From Bartonella sp. JB63 (lineage in GTDB: Bacteria; Pseudomonadota; Alphaproteobacteria; Rhizobiales; Rhizobiaceae), in assembly GCF_002022665.1 (NCBI RefSeq), contig NZ_CP019788.1, positions 1,323,501 through 1,387,500 of the forward strand: DNA of 64,000 nt, written 5' to 3'. A program made the translations under genes and the position numbers. The notes below the pieces were generated by a model. It worked only from the letters and a program-made list of their open reading frames with translations, was not told the DNA's origin and ran no database searches. The first letter of the stretch is position 1; each line of letters begins with the position of its first letter. Of this stretch, positions 31,890 through 40,371 are shown in pieces.

Positions 31890-32449
31890 TTAAATAAAAT
31901 TATACACTTAACTCTTTTGAACTGCAAGCATTGCTCTTAATAATTTGCTTCTATATGTATCGATTAATCATTAATATTAAAGAAATAATAACAGATTTAT
32001 CCTCTTTTAAGGATCTCTATGAGATTTTAGAAGTTACTTAATTTCCTTTTTAATAAGAATAAAAGTGAATTTCTATATTTATAGCATTTATCTAAATTCA
32101 TTTTTACTCTGATAAAACATAAAAGCTCTTATATATCATTTATAAAAGTATTGCTATTTTTTATTTTATTATTTTTCATATATAAAATAATTTAATTTTT
32201 AAATTATTTTTTCTTATTTAAACCTGTGTTTAACGTGAATTATTATTTATCCTCAGTTTTATCAACAAAGAACAAAGAAATAATAATAAACTTTTATAGA
32301 GTATTATCCTTGTTTTTTTCCATAGACAAAATTTGTTTATTACTCTTTTTGAATTTGTGCATAATAATAATAAATTCCGTCTAAATTTAAATTTCTTTTA
32401 AAATTTTAGGAGTTTTATATACATTTATTAACAAGGAGTTAAATTTTCT
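31890..32449. other. Putative chromosomal replication origin region (oriC)
   Basis: A very AT-rich gene-free stretch of about 600 bases between divergent rho and ppsR. Two DnaA-box-like 9-mers lie 12 bases apart: TTATCCTCA (32247-32255) and TTATCAACA (32259-32267, one mismatch to TTATCCACA). A third, TTATCCTTG, is at 32304-32312 and a fourth, TTATCCTCT, is near 31998. An AT-only tract (about 32150-32220) adjoins them and could be the unwinding element. In related alphaproteobacteria the origin lies at this junction next to hemE; hemE is absent here. parA/parB and two parS sites lie within 8 kb. No perfect DnaA box and no clear CtrA site was found by eye. Confidence 0.65.
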
Positions 32450-33313
32450 GTGGTTAAAAAAAAATCCTTCCATTTGCATATGATTTCTGATGCAACGGGA
32501 GAAACACTCATTTCTGCTGGAAGAGCTATAGCATCGCAATATAAAATAAGACAGGCAATAGAACATATTTATCCAATGATTCGCAGTAAAATTCAGCTGC
32601 AGAGAGTTCTTAATGATATACAGCAAGAACCAGGTATTGTTCTTTACACGATTGTCGATAAAGAAATTAAACAGCTGATTGATGAAGCATGTATAAAAAT
32701 CTCTGTTCCTTGTGTTGATATATTAGATCCTATTCTAAATGCCTTTCAATCTTATCTTGGAATACCTAAAAATTTACGTGCAAGTGCACAGCATGAACTT
32801 AATGCGGATTATTTTCGTCGTATTAAAGCTTTAGATTTCACAATAGAACATGATGATGGACAATCTCCTGATAGTTTAATAGATGCAGACGTAATTCTTA
32901 TAGGTATTTCAAGGACTTCTAAAACACCAACAAGTATTTATTTAGCAAATCGTGGAATCAAAACTGCTAATGTTCCTCTTGTTAAAGGAATTGATTTACC
33001 TCAGACTCTTTTTGAGGCAAGCAACGCTTTAATTGTCGGTTTTATTGCTTCAGCTGAAAGAATTTCACATATTCGTGAAAACAGAGATTTAGGAAATGAT
33101 TTTGCTATTGAGAGTTATACTGATCGTATTAGAATAGCAGAAGAACTTATTTATACAAAACGTATTTGTGAACGTTTTGGGTGGCCTATTATTGATGTTA
33201 CAAGGCGTTCTATTGAAGAGACAGCTGCGGCGGTTTTTGAACTTTTATCGCAATTTAGTGAAGGGAAAAAAAGAAAATATGATAGAAAAATTATTAATAT
33301 TAGCATCTCTTAG
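32450..33313 (+). CDS. ppsR: Pyruvate, phosphate dikinase/PEP synthase regulatory protein (kinase-pyrophosphorylase, DUF299)
   Basis: 287 residues starting with GTG at 32450, with AAGGAG upstream. The family start [20 protein letters not shown] is present, and the P-loop-like region is [30 protein letters not shown]. These proteins use ADP to phosphorylate, and Pi to dephosphorylate, a Thr of pyruvate phosphate dikinase or PEP synthase. It is the first gene right of the putative origin and overlaps maf by 35 bases. Confidence 0.93.
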   Translation: MVKKKSFHLHMISDATGETLISAGRAIASQYKIRQAIEHIYPMIRSKIQLQRVLNDIQQEPGIVLYTIVDKEIKQLIDEACIKISVPCVDILDPILNAFQSYLGIPKNLRASAQHELNADYFRRIKALDFTIEHDDGQSPDSLIDADVILIGISRTSKTPTSIYLANRGIKTANVPLVKGIDLPQTLFEASNALIVGFIASAERISHIRENRDLGNDFAIESYTDRIRIAEELIYTKRICERFGWPIIDVTRRSIEETAAAVFELLSQFSEGKKRKYDRKIINISIS

Positions 33314-33875
33314 TCCCTATCGCGCCCAATTGTTAAAGAGAGCTGGTTTAAAATTTTCTATTGAAGGAGCTTCCTTTGATGAAAGGAAAATAGAAAAAAA
33401 AGCAAAGATAAAAACTCCTGAAGAACTCTGTTGCTTTCTTGCAAATATGAAAGCGAAAAATGTTTCCGACCGTTTTCCTAATGCATTAGTTATTGGTTGT
33501 GATCAAGTCCTTGATTTTGAAGGTCAAGTTTTTCATAAAGTAAAAAATGATCAAGAAGCACGTCAACGTTTATATATGTTATCAGGAAAAAAGCATTCTC
33601 TTCATAGCGCTATTGCTTTAGTTCAAAATGGTGAAAAAATTTGGTCTGAAGTTTTTAGTGCTTATATGACAGTACGTCCTCTTTCGTCAAAGTTCATTGA
33701 AAGTTATTTAACACGTATAGGAACAGATATTTTAAGAAGCATAGGAATCTATCAGATTGAGGGAGAAGGAATCCACCTTTTTGAAAAAATTGAAGGCGAC
33801 TTTTTTACTATTGTTGGTTTACCTTTACTACCTTTATTAACTAAATTACGTCATTTAGGAATTATTGACGGCTAA
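33279..33875 (+). CDS. maf: Maf-family nucleoside triphosphate pyrophosphatase
   Basis: 198 residues from the ATG at 33279, chosen because the family starts with the conserved [19 protein letters not shown]; an upstream in-frame ATG at 33168 lies inside ppsR in another frame. Other Maf landmarks are [28 protein letters not shown] and [16 protein letters not shown]. Members hydrolyse non-canonical or modified nucleotides. The rhizobial order ppsR-maf-aroE-coaE-dnaQ is kept, with aroE decayed. Confidence 0.93.
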   Translation: MIEKLLILASLSPYRAQLLKRAGLKFSIEGASFDERKIEKKAKIKTPEELCCFLANMKAKNVSDRFPNALVIGCDQVLDFEGQVFHKVKNDQEARQRLYMLSGKKHSLHSAIALVQNGEKIWSEVFSAYMTVRPLSSKFIESYLTRIGTDILRSIGIYQIEGEGIHLFEKIEGDFFTIVGLPLLPLLTKLRHLGIIDG

Positions 33876-33900
33876 TTTAGTAATAAATTACAAAAAGAAA

Positions 33901-34065
33901 ATGTTCTCTTGTGCTTGTATTGTTGGTTATCCGATTTATCATTCAAAATCACCAAAAATTCATAATTTTTGGTTTGAGATGATTTTATACTAAGCTGTTC
34001 CTGTTTTTAAACGGTGGTTTAGAATAAAACCATTAGTAACAAAAGAATTGCGGAAAGCAACCTAG
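33901..34065 (+). pseudogene. aroE: Shikimate dehydrogenase remnant (aroE) with large internal deletion
   Basis: The first 30 codons (33901-33990) read as the AroE N-terminus: [19 protein letters not shown] corresponds to the shikimate-binding VGxPIxHSxSPxIH motif. A TAA at 33991-33993 follows. The same frame then continues at 33994-34062 with AVPVFKRWFRIKPLVTKELRKA, which matches the AroE C-terminus (QAVPGFxRWFG.xP.V...LR). About 200 codons of the middle, including the NADP-binding domain, are missing. The TAA lies where relatives have Gln, so it is probably CAA changed to TAA. The remnant sits between maf and coaE, the ancestral aroE position. Confidence 0.9.
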
Positions 34066-34087
34066 AATATATAGGTGAAAATGAATT

Positions 34088-34681
34088 ATGAAAATTATAG
34101 GGTTAACTGGATCAATAGCTATGGGAAAATCAACAACTGCTGATTTTTTCAAACAAGCAGGTGTTCCTGTTTTTAGTGCTGATGAGGTTGTACACCAACT
34201 TTATAGAAGTGAACCAATAGTGTCTCTTATAAAAGATGTTTTTCCTGATGTTATTGAAAACGGCCAAGTGAATCGTCTAAAACTTTCTGAAATACTAATC
34301 AATGATAGTGAAAAATTAAAGATTTTAGAAGAAATAATTCATCCTTTGGTGAAGAAAAAAGAAAGAGAATTTATTAATATAGCACGTCAACAGAAAAAAA
34401 ATTTAGTTGTTCTTGATATTCCTCTTCTTTTTGAAACAAAAAGTGAGAATCGTGTGAATAGTGTAGTTGTTGTGTCTTCACCACCAGAAGTGCAAAAGAC
34501 ACGCGCAATGAACCGCCCAAATATGAACGAAGAAAAATTTTCAATTATTAATACTAAACAAGTATCTGATAAACAAAAACGAGAGTACGCTGATTTTATT
34601 ATTGATACGGGAAAAGATTTGGAAAATACACGTCAACAAGTTTTACAGGTGATAAAAAATTTATTAAAAAATGATTCTTAA
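34088..34681 (+). CDS. coaE: Dephospho-CoA kinase
   Basis: 197 residues. The P-loop is IGLTGSIAMGKSTTADFF at the N-terminus. DIPLLFET and VVVVSSPPEVQKTRAMNR are typical of the family. It phosphorylates dephospho-CoA, the last step of CoA synthesis. It lies 22 bases after the aroE remnant and directly before dnaQ. Confidence 0.95.
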   Translation: MKIIGLTGSIAMGKSTTADFFKQAGVPVFSADEVVHQLYRSEPIVSLIKDVFPDVIENGQVNRLKLSEILINDSEKLKILEEIIHPLVKKKEREFINIARQQKKNLVVLDIPLLFETKSENRVNSVVVVSSPPEVQKTRAMNRPNMNEEKFSIINTKQVSDKQKREYADFIIDTGKDLENTRQQVLQVIKNLLKNDS

Positions 34682-34700
34682 AAGAGAAAAAGTTAGAGCA

Positions 34701-35408
34701 ATGCGTGAGATTATTTTTGATACTGAAACAACAGGATTAAATAAAAAAAGTGATCGCATAATTGAAATCGGTTGTATCGAAATGGTCAACCGTTATCTTA
34801 CAGGACGTCGATTCCATGTTTATTTAAATCCACAAGAAGTTGTTATTCCTGATGAGGTTGTTGCTATTCATGGATTAACGAATGAACGCTTAAAAAATGA
34901 AAAAAAATTTGATGATATCGTCGATGAGCTTTTGGATTTTATTGATGGAGCAATGGTAGTTGCTCATAATGCAAATTTTGATATTGGTTTTCTTAATGCA
35001 GAATTGGAGCGAGTTAATAAACCTCTTATCAATATTAATAATGTCGTTGATACATTGGCTATGGCAAAACGCAGATTTCCTATGGGACCTAATTCTCTTG
35101 ATGTCTTATGTAAACGTTTTGGAATCGATAATAGTCATCGTGTATTTCATGGAGCTCTACTTGATGCAGAAATTCTTGCTGATGTGTACATTGAGTTAAT
35201 TGGTGGAAAACAGGGAATATTTGGTTTTGATAACTGTGAAAGTTTTGATGCTATGAATGTTCAAGATGGCAAGAATGTTTTTCATACAATTAAAATTCGC
35301 TCTCAAACTTTACCTCAAAGATTAAGTAAACAGGAAAAAGATATGCATGCTAATTTAATCAAAAGTATAGGTGATAAAGCTTTATGGAATTACTTTAAAA
35401 TTATTTAA
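34701..35408 (+). CDS. dnaQ: DNA polymerase III subunit epsilon (3'-5' exonuclease)
   Basis: 235 residues from the ATG at 34701. A longer frame from 34671 overlaps coaE and adds ten residues before the conserved MREIIFDTETTGL. ExoI is FDTETTGL, ExoII is VVAHNANFDIGFL, and ExoIII is HGALLDAEILADVY, the full DEDDh set. The C-terminal tail (QRLSKQEKDMHANLI) is the polymerase-binding region. It proofreads for the replicative polymerase. Confidence 0.94.
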   Translation: MREIIFDTETTGLNKKSDRIIEIGCIEMVNRYLTGRRFHVYLNPQEVVIPDEVVAIHGLTNERLKNEKKFDDIVDELLDFIDGAMVVAHNANFDIGFLNAELERVNKPLININNVVDTLAMAKRRFPMGPNSLDVLCKRFGIDNSHRVFHGALLDAEILADVYIELIGGKQGIFGFDNCESFDAMNVQDGKNVFHTIKIRSQTLPQRLSKQEKDMHANLIKSIGDKALWNYFKII

Positions 35409-35448
35409 AAATAGAAAACTGTTCCGCCTTTATTGAAAAACTTTCTTT

Positions 35449-35490
35449 AAAAAAAACGGTCGCTGTGGGGAGGGGAACACCACAACGACC
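35449..35490 (-). terminator. Intrinsic terminator of the candidate small RNA
   Basis: Two 5-bp helices separated by one mismatch (GGTCG/CGACC and TGTGG/CCACA on the minus strand), an 11-base loop, then GTTTTTTTT. This is the strongest terminator-like structure I saw in the window. On the plus strand it would have no T tract, so it serves minus-strand transcription only. Confidence 0.85.
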
Positions 35491-35533
35491 TCATCGCTAC
35501 ATTGTACCCCAGCTATCATAGGAGGAACAAAAC
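35449..35533 (-). ncRNA. Candidate anti-Shine-Dalgarno small RNA
   Basis: Read on the minus strand, a perfect TATAAT lies at 35545-35540, so a transcript would start near G35533. About 6 bases in is UUCCUCCU (35527-35520), an exact anti-Shine-Dalgarno sequence. The 3' end is a strong intrinsic terminator: GGUCG-U-UGUGG pairs with CCACA-G-CGACC, then G and eight U (35490-35449). The terminator loop contains CCCCUCCCC, a second anti-SD-like stretch. Size would be about 85 nt. No good -35 was found. CCUCC-bearing trans-acting RNAs (the cuckoo type and others) are known in alphaproteobacteria; membership of one of those families is inferred. No reading frame is present. The rest of the 310-base gap between dnaQ and polA shows nothing else. 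Confidence 0.68.
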
Positions 35534-35718
35534 AAAGCTATTATATCCTGTAACAGCAAAGAAAAGCTCTAGGTACTAAACACAAAACGCAACGATATCG
35601 TAAATACATAACAATAAAAAATGGCTTTTTAGAGGCAAAACTAATAAATTTCAAAATAGGATCAAGAAAAATATAAAAGTGTATTTTCTTTATGTGAAAA
35701 TGGAGAAACAAAATCGTT

Positions 35719-38622
35719 ATGAAAGCAAAAGACCACCTTTTTTTAGTTGATGGATCAGGTTATATCTTTCGCGCTTATCATGCTCTACCACCTTTAAAGC
35801 GTAAAAAAGACGGACTTCCTGTAGGAGCTGTCGCTGGTTTTTGTAATATGTTATGGAAATTACTTTGTGATGCTCGTAATACAGCTATTGGTGTTGTTCC
35901 AACCCATGTTGCTATTATTTTTGATTATTCATCTAATACATTTCGTAAACAAATTTATCCTCAATATAAAGCTAATCGAGCAGCACCTCCAGAAGATCTC
36001 ATTCCTCAGTTTGAGCTAATACGACAAGCAACAAAAGCTTTTAATTTACCTTGTATCGAAAAAGAAGGATTTGAAGCAGATGATTTAATCGCTACCTATG
36101 CTCAATTAGCAACACAAGTTGGAGCAAAAACAACTATTATTTCTTCTGATAAAGATTTGATGCAATTAGTAAACACACATGTATCTTTATATGATGGCAT
36201 GAAAGATAAACATATAGGTATTTCTGATGTCATAGAAAAATGGGGTGTAATGCCTGAAAAAATGGTTGATTTGCAAGCTTTAACTGGAGATCCAACAGAT
36301 AATGTACCAGGCGTTCCTGGTATTGGCCCAAAAATTGCGGCACAATTATTAGATCAATTTGGTTCTCTTGACCTTTTATTGCAACGTGTGACAGAAATTA
36401 AGCAAATAAAACGACGTGAAAATATTCAAGCTTATAGTGAGCAAGCAAAAATTTCTCGTGAACTAGTTAAACTTAAGACGGATGTCCCTATAGATAAAAG
36501 CTTAGATCATCTTTTTTTAGAACCACAAAACGGTCCACGTTTAATTGCTTTTTTGAAAGCTATGGAGTTTACAGCACTAACACGTCGTGTAGCAAAAGAG
36601 ACATCTTGTGATGCAGCAGTTATTGATGCATTGGATATAAATATTAATTGGGAGGAAACTACGTGTGAGGCTGATTTGGGTATCAAAAATAATAAAGCCT
36701 TATTTCATGATTTTTTTGAAAATTCTCCTCAGATTTTAGCGCGAAAACGCAAGAATCAAGCCCGTACTCAAAAAATTACAAGAGATTCCTATAAGACTAT
36801 TCTTGATGAAGAAATTCTAAAAGAGTGGTTGTTAGCAGCAGAAGAGCAAGGTTACTTTGCTTTTGATACTGAAACAACCTCTCTTGATCCTATGCAAGCA
36901 AAGCTTGTTGGTTTTTCATTGGCGTTACAGCCTGGAAAAGCGGCTTATATCCCACTTGAACATGTTGCAGGAGGAAATGATCTTTTGGGAGGTGGGCGCA
37001 TTGTTTCACAAATTGAGACACAAAAAGCTTTAGCACTTTTGAAACCGGTATTAGAAAATCAAGCAATATTAAAAATTGGTCAAAATATAAAATATGATTG
37101 GTTAGTGATGAAGCAACACGATATTGTAATGCGTTCTTTTGATGATACGATGCTTTTATCTTATGCTTTAGAAGCTGGAATTTCAACCCATGGTATAGAT
37201 GTTTTATCTGAACGTTGGCTTGGGCATAGGCCAATTAGTTATAAGGATTTGACTTATAATGGAAAAAAGATAGTCTCTTTTGCACAGGTGGATTTGAAAC
37301 AGGCGACTCTATATGCAGCTGAAGACGCTGATATAACACTTCGTTTATGGAAAGTGTTAAAACAAGAACTTGTAGCACAAAGAATGACGAAAATTTATGA
37401 ACGTCTTGATCGCCCATTGATAGAGATTCTCGCAAGAATGGAAAAACGCGGAATTCTTGTCGATCGCCAGATTTTATCACGTCTTTCAAGAGAGTTAGCA
37501 CAGGCTGCTTTAAATCTGGAAGAGGAAATTTATCAGCTTGTTGGTGAAAAATTTAATATTGCTTCACCAAAACAATTGGGAAATATACTTTTTGGTAAAA
37601 TGGGTTTGCCTGGTGGTACTAAAACTAAAAATGGCCAATGGTCAACATCGGCACAAACTTTGGAAGAGTTAGCTGCTGAAGGCTATATTTTACCAAGAAA
37701 AATTGTTGATTGGCGTCAACTTGCAAAACTAAAATCTACCTATACAGATGCTTTACCTTCCTATATTTTGCCTAAAACAGGTCGTGTTCACACAAATTAT
37801 TCTCTAGCAACAACATCGACAGGGCGATTATCGTCATCAGAACCTAATCTGCAGAATATTCCGATACGAACTGCTGAGGGACGAAAAATCCGATCAGCTT
37901 TTATTGCTTCAGAAGGACATGTATTGTTATCTGCTGATTATAGCCAGATTGAATTACGTATTCTTGCGCATGTTGCTGATATAGCAGCATTAAAAGAAGC
38001 TTTTTCCCAAGATCAGGATATCCACGCTATGACTGCCTCCCAAATGTTTGGAGTTGCGGTTGAAAGAATGCCTTCAGATATACGTAGACGTGCGAAAGCC
38101 ATTAATTTTGGTATTATTTATGGTATTTCGTCTTTTGGATTAGCAAATCAATTAGGAATTTCCCGAAAGGAAGCTAGCAATTATATTCAGCTCTATTTTG
38201 AAAGATTTACAGGAATTAAAGATTATATGGAAAAAACAAAAATGTTTGCGCGTCATCATGGTTATGTGGAGACCATTTTTGGTCGTCGGATACACTTCCC
38301 TGAAATAAAAATAGCTAATCCACAAATTCGTGCCTTTAATGAACGAGCTGCTATCAATGCACCAATACAGGGGTCTGCAGCAGATATTATTCGTCGTGCT
38401 ATGATTCAAATGGAAAGTGCTTTAGAAAAAGAAAAATTGTCCGCTAAAATGTTATTGCAAGTACATGATGAACTTATCTTCGAAGTACCCAAATCCGAAA
38501 GTACAAGAACTGCGATTCTTGTTAAAAAAGTTATGGAAAATGCTACAATGCCCGCATTATCTTTATCTGTACCGCTTGAAGTGAAAGTTGTAGTAGCTCA
38601 AAATTGGGATGAAGCACATTAG
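35719..38622 (+). CDS. polA: DNA polymerase I
   Basis: 967 residues with all three domains. The 5' nuclease (1-290) has DGSGYIFRAYHALPPL, EGFEADDLIATYA and TGDPTDNVPGVPGIGPKIA. The 3'-5' exonuclease (about 370-560) keeps FDTETTSLDPM and a late YAAEDADIT, so it should be active. The family A polymerase follows, with motif A LLSADYSQIELRILAH, the O helix RRRAKAINFGIIYGIS and motif C LLQVHDELIFE. It fills gaps and removes RNA primers. The stop overlaps the convergent EEP gene stop. Confidence 0.97.
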   Translation: MKAKDHLFLVDGSGYIFRAYHALPPLKRKKDGLPVGAVAGFCNMLWKLLCDARNTAIGVVPTHVAIIFDYSSNTFRKQIYPQYKANRAAPPEDLIPQFELIRQATKAFNLPCIEKEGFEADDLIATYAQLATQVGAKTTIISSDKDLMQLVNTHVSLYDGMKDKHIGISDVIEKWGVMPEKMVDLQALTGDPTDNVPGVPGIGPKIAAQLLDQFGSLDLLLQRVTEIKQIKRRENIQAYSEQAKISRELVKLKTDVPIDKSLDHLFLEPQNGPRLIAFLKAMEFTALTRRVAKETSCDAAVIDALDININWEETTCEADLGIKNNKALFHDFFENSPQILARKRKNQARTQKITRDSYKTILDEEILKEWLLAAEEQGYFAFDTETTSLDPMQAKLVGFSLALQPGKAAYIPLEHVAGGNDLLGGGRIVSQIETQKALALLKPVLENQAILKIGQNIKYDWLVMKQHDIVMRSFDDTMLLSYALEAGISTHGIDVLSERWLGHRPISYKDLTYNGKKIVSFAQVDLKQATLYAAEDADITLRLWKVLKQELVAQRMTKIYERLDRPLIEILARMEKRGILVDRQILSRLSRELAQAALNLEEEIYQLVGEKFNIASPKQLGNILFGKMGLPGGTKTKNGQWSTSAQTLEELAAEGYILPRKIVDWRQLAKLKSTYTDALPSYILPKTGRVHTNYSLATTSTGRLSSSEPNLQNIPIRTAEGRKIRSAFIASEGHVLLSADYSQIELRILAHVADIAALKEAFSQDQDIHAMTASQMFGVAVERMPSDIRRRAKAINFGIIYGISSFGLANQLGISRKEASNYIQLYFERFTGIKDYMEKTKMFARHHGYVETIFGRRIHFPEIKIANPQIRAFNERAAINAPIQGSAADIIRRAMIQMESALEKEKLSAKMLLQVHDELIFEVPKSESTRTAILVKKVMENATMPALSLSVPLEVKVVVAQNWDEAH

Positions 38623-39506
38623 TTTTTTTCATTCATTTTATGTTTAAGAATGGCCATTGCTTTTGCAAGATTAAGATACGCTTTAATGGGTAAGTGATCA
38701 GAAGCAATACGCGCTAGAGGTGAATAATGGCTTTCAACGTTTATTACTAATTGATGAGGAAAAGCAAAAATTCTATCAAGAGCTAAAAAAGGAAAACGAG
38801 ATGGAAAACTTGACACGCCGTCAAGTGTGATATCAAAGTAAGGGGAAAAAAAATTTAATGATGAGCCTTTTCCCTTTCGCCATTCGTTTAAGTCACCAAT
38901 AAGAAGTGTAGGCATAACAGAATATTTTTTAAGAAGAGCAAGAAGCATTTTGACTTGCTGATTACGAGAATGGCGTAACAAACCAAAGTGAGCAGCTATA
39001 ACACGAATAAAACCTGACTTCATTTTTAATTCTACAATTATAGCACCACGTGGTTCAAAACCAGGTAAAGTGATTTGTGAGATATTATGTATACGTCCTT
39101 GGCGCAAAAAAAGAGCATTGCCATGCCAACCATGGCCATTCGGAGACATGGTATTTAGAGGCACTGGAATTAACCCTGTTTCAGCTTTTAAGAGCTGAAG
39201 ATCAATCAAACCAGTCCGCTCACCAAAACGCTTATCGGCTTCTTGAAGAGCGAGAATATCAGTTTGTAATTCAGAAATAACATGCACAATACGAGCAGGA
39301 TTAAAAATTTTATCAACACCAACACATTTGTGGACATTATAAGAGGCTATAGTAAGGTCATAGTTATCATTATGATAGGTTACATTTTTCTGGTAACCAG
39401 AGCAGTTATGAGCAGTCTTTAATAAAGAATTGTGAAATTTTTTCTTGATCGATATAAGAGGCCAAAGGAATTTTAGTTTCTTTGTTATTTTGTATTGTTT
39501 AATCAT
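38619..39506 (-). CDS. Endonuclease/exonuclease/phosphatase (EEP) family protein
   Basis: 295 residues from the ATG at 39506; the open frame extends up to 39638 but that part crosses a terminator hairpin and has no family similarity. EEP landmarks are TIASYNVHKCVG, DILALQEADKRF (metal-binding Glu), a conserved VIAAHFGLLRHSRNQQ, LLIGDLNEWR (Asp/Asn catalytic pair) and ASDHLPIKAYL (catalytic Asp-His). The fold is shared by nucleases and phospholipid or inositol phosphatases. The substrate is unknown. The first 65 residues are basic and partly hydrophobic. Confidence 0.85.
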   Translation of the reverse strand: MIKQYKITKKLKFLWPLISIKKKFHNSLLKTAHNCSGYQKNVTYHNDNYDLTIASYNVHKCVGVDKIFNPARIVHVISELQTDILALQEADKRFGERTGLIDLQLLKAETGLIPVPLNTMSPNGHGWHGNALFLRQGRIHNISQITLPGFEPRGAIIVELKMKSGFIRVIAAHFGLLRHSRNQQVKMLLALLKKYSVMPTLLIGDLNEWRKGKGSSLNFFSPYFDITLDGVSSFPSRFPFLALDRIFAFPHQLVINVESHYSPLARIASDHLPIKAYLNLAKAMAILKHKMNEKN

Positions 39507-39544
39507 GTCAACGAATTTAAAGACAATGGTTACATTAAAGATTA

Positions 39545-39578
39545 AAAAGCCCTGTTTTCTAAAGAAAACAGGGCTTTT
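39545..39578 (-). terminator. Intrinsic terminator after the Bax-inhibitor-1 family gene
   Basis: A 15-bp perfect stem (AAAAGCCCTGTTTTC with GAAAACAGGGCTTTT) with a 4-base loop, 20 bases after the stop of the gene at 39598. T runs follow on both strands, so it could work in either direction; on the minus strand it ends transcription before the EEP gene. Confidence 0.88.
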
Positions 39579-39597
39579 ATTTAAATAATAATTTTTA

Positions 39598-40371
39598 TTA
39601 ATCCCGATTCGAACCAAGAAATTGCAACAAAAAAACAAACATATTTATGAAATCAAGATAAAGATTCAACGCGCCCATGATAATTTTACGACCGCGAGTG
39701 TCATCTTCATCTCCTTCATAATACATCAACTTTATATTTTGCGTATTGTAAGCTGTTAAACCGGCAAAAACGAGAATACCAATCACAGAGATCGTAAATT
39801 GCAAGGCACTTGACTCAAGAAAAACATTCACAATTACGGCTAACATTAAACCAATTAAGCCCATAAATAAAAATGAACCTATAGCCGTAAGATCACTTTT
39901 CGTAGTATAACCATATAGTGATAAAGAGCCAAAAGCAGCAGAAGTAATAACAAATGTTTGCACGATGCTTTCTGGCGTATAGCGTAGAATAATCGACGAT
40001 AGTGAAAGTCCTACAAGAGTAGCGTAAGCAAAAAAGAGACTTCGAGCAACACTGGTACTAAGCGTATTAATTTTAAAACTGAGAAATAATACAGCTACAA
40101 GCGGTGCAAACATAATAACATAAGAAAACGGTGACATATAAAATGTCACACCAAATGATGTTAAATAAACACTTCCATTGATCTGAGCTGCAGCTTGATT
40201 CATATCTGTTGTCGTAACCAATGATGCGATTGCATAAGCCGCAACAGCTGTAATAAGCAAACCAATGGCCATTGTATTATAGACACCCAGCATATAACTG
40301 CGCAACCCTTGATCAATTGATGCATCAGTATTAGAAACAGATACCGAACGTAAATTTTTAAAATCAGCCAT
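39598..40371 (-). CDS. Bax inhibitor-1/YbhL family membrane protein
   Basis: 257 residues from the ATG at 40371, which has AAAGGAC just upstream; the frame extends to 40482 without a better start. It has an N-terminal cytoplasmic stretch (MADFKNLRSVSVSNTDASIDQGLRSYMLGVYNTMA) and then seven hydrophobic spans. The C-terminal region contains GLTAYNTQNIKLMYYEGD and GALNLYLDFINMFVFLLQFLG, the BI-1 signature with acidic residues for the proposed pH-sensing calcium leak. It acts in the inner membrane. Physiological role in bacteria is not settled. Confidence 0.9.
   Translation of the reverse strand: MADFKNLRSVSVSNTDASIDQGLRSYMLGVYNTMAIGLLITAVAAYAIASLVTTTDMNQAAAQINGSVYLTSFGVTFYMSPFSYVIMFAPLVAVLFLSFKINTLSTSVARSLFFAYATLVGLSLSSIILRYTPESIVQTFVITSAAFGSLSLYGYTTKSDLTAIGSFLFMGLIGLMLAVIVNVFLESSALQFTISVIGILVFAGLTAYNTQNIKLMYYEGDEDDTRGRKIIMGALNLYLDFINMFVFLLQFLGSNRD

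Noticed and set aside
31900..32220. CtrA-type TTAA-N7-TTAA sites in the origin region
   Set aside because: Several TTAA pairs exist but none has 7-base spacing; the sequence is so AT-rich that chance TTAA is common.
35458..35490. Plus-strand structured leader for polA
   Set aside because: The hairpin has its T tract only when read on the minus strand, where it also follows a TATAAT box; the plus-strand reading explains less.
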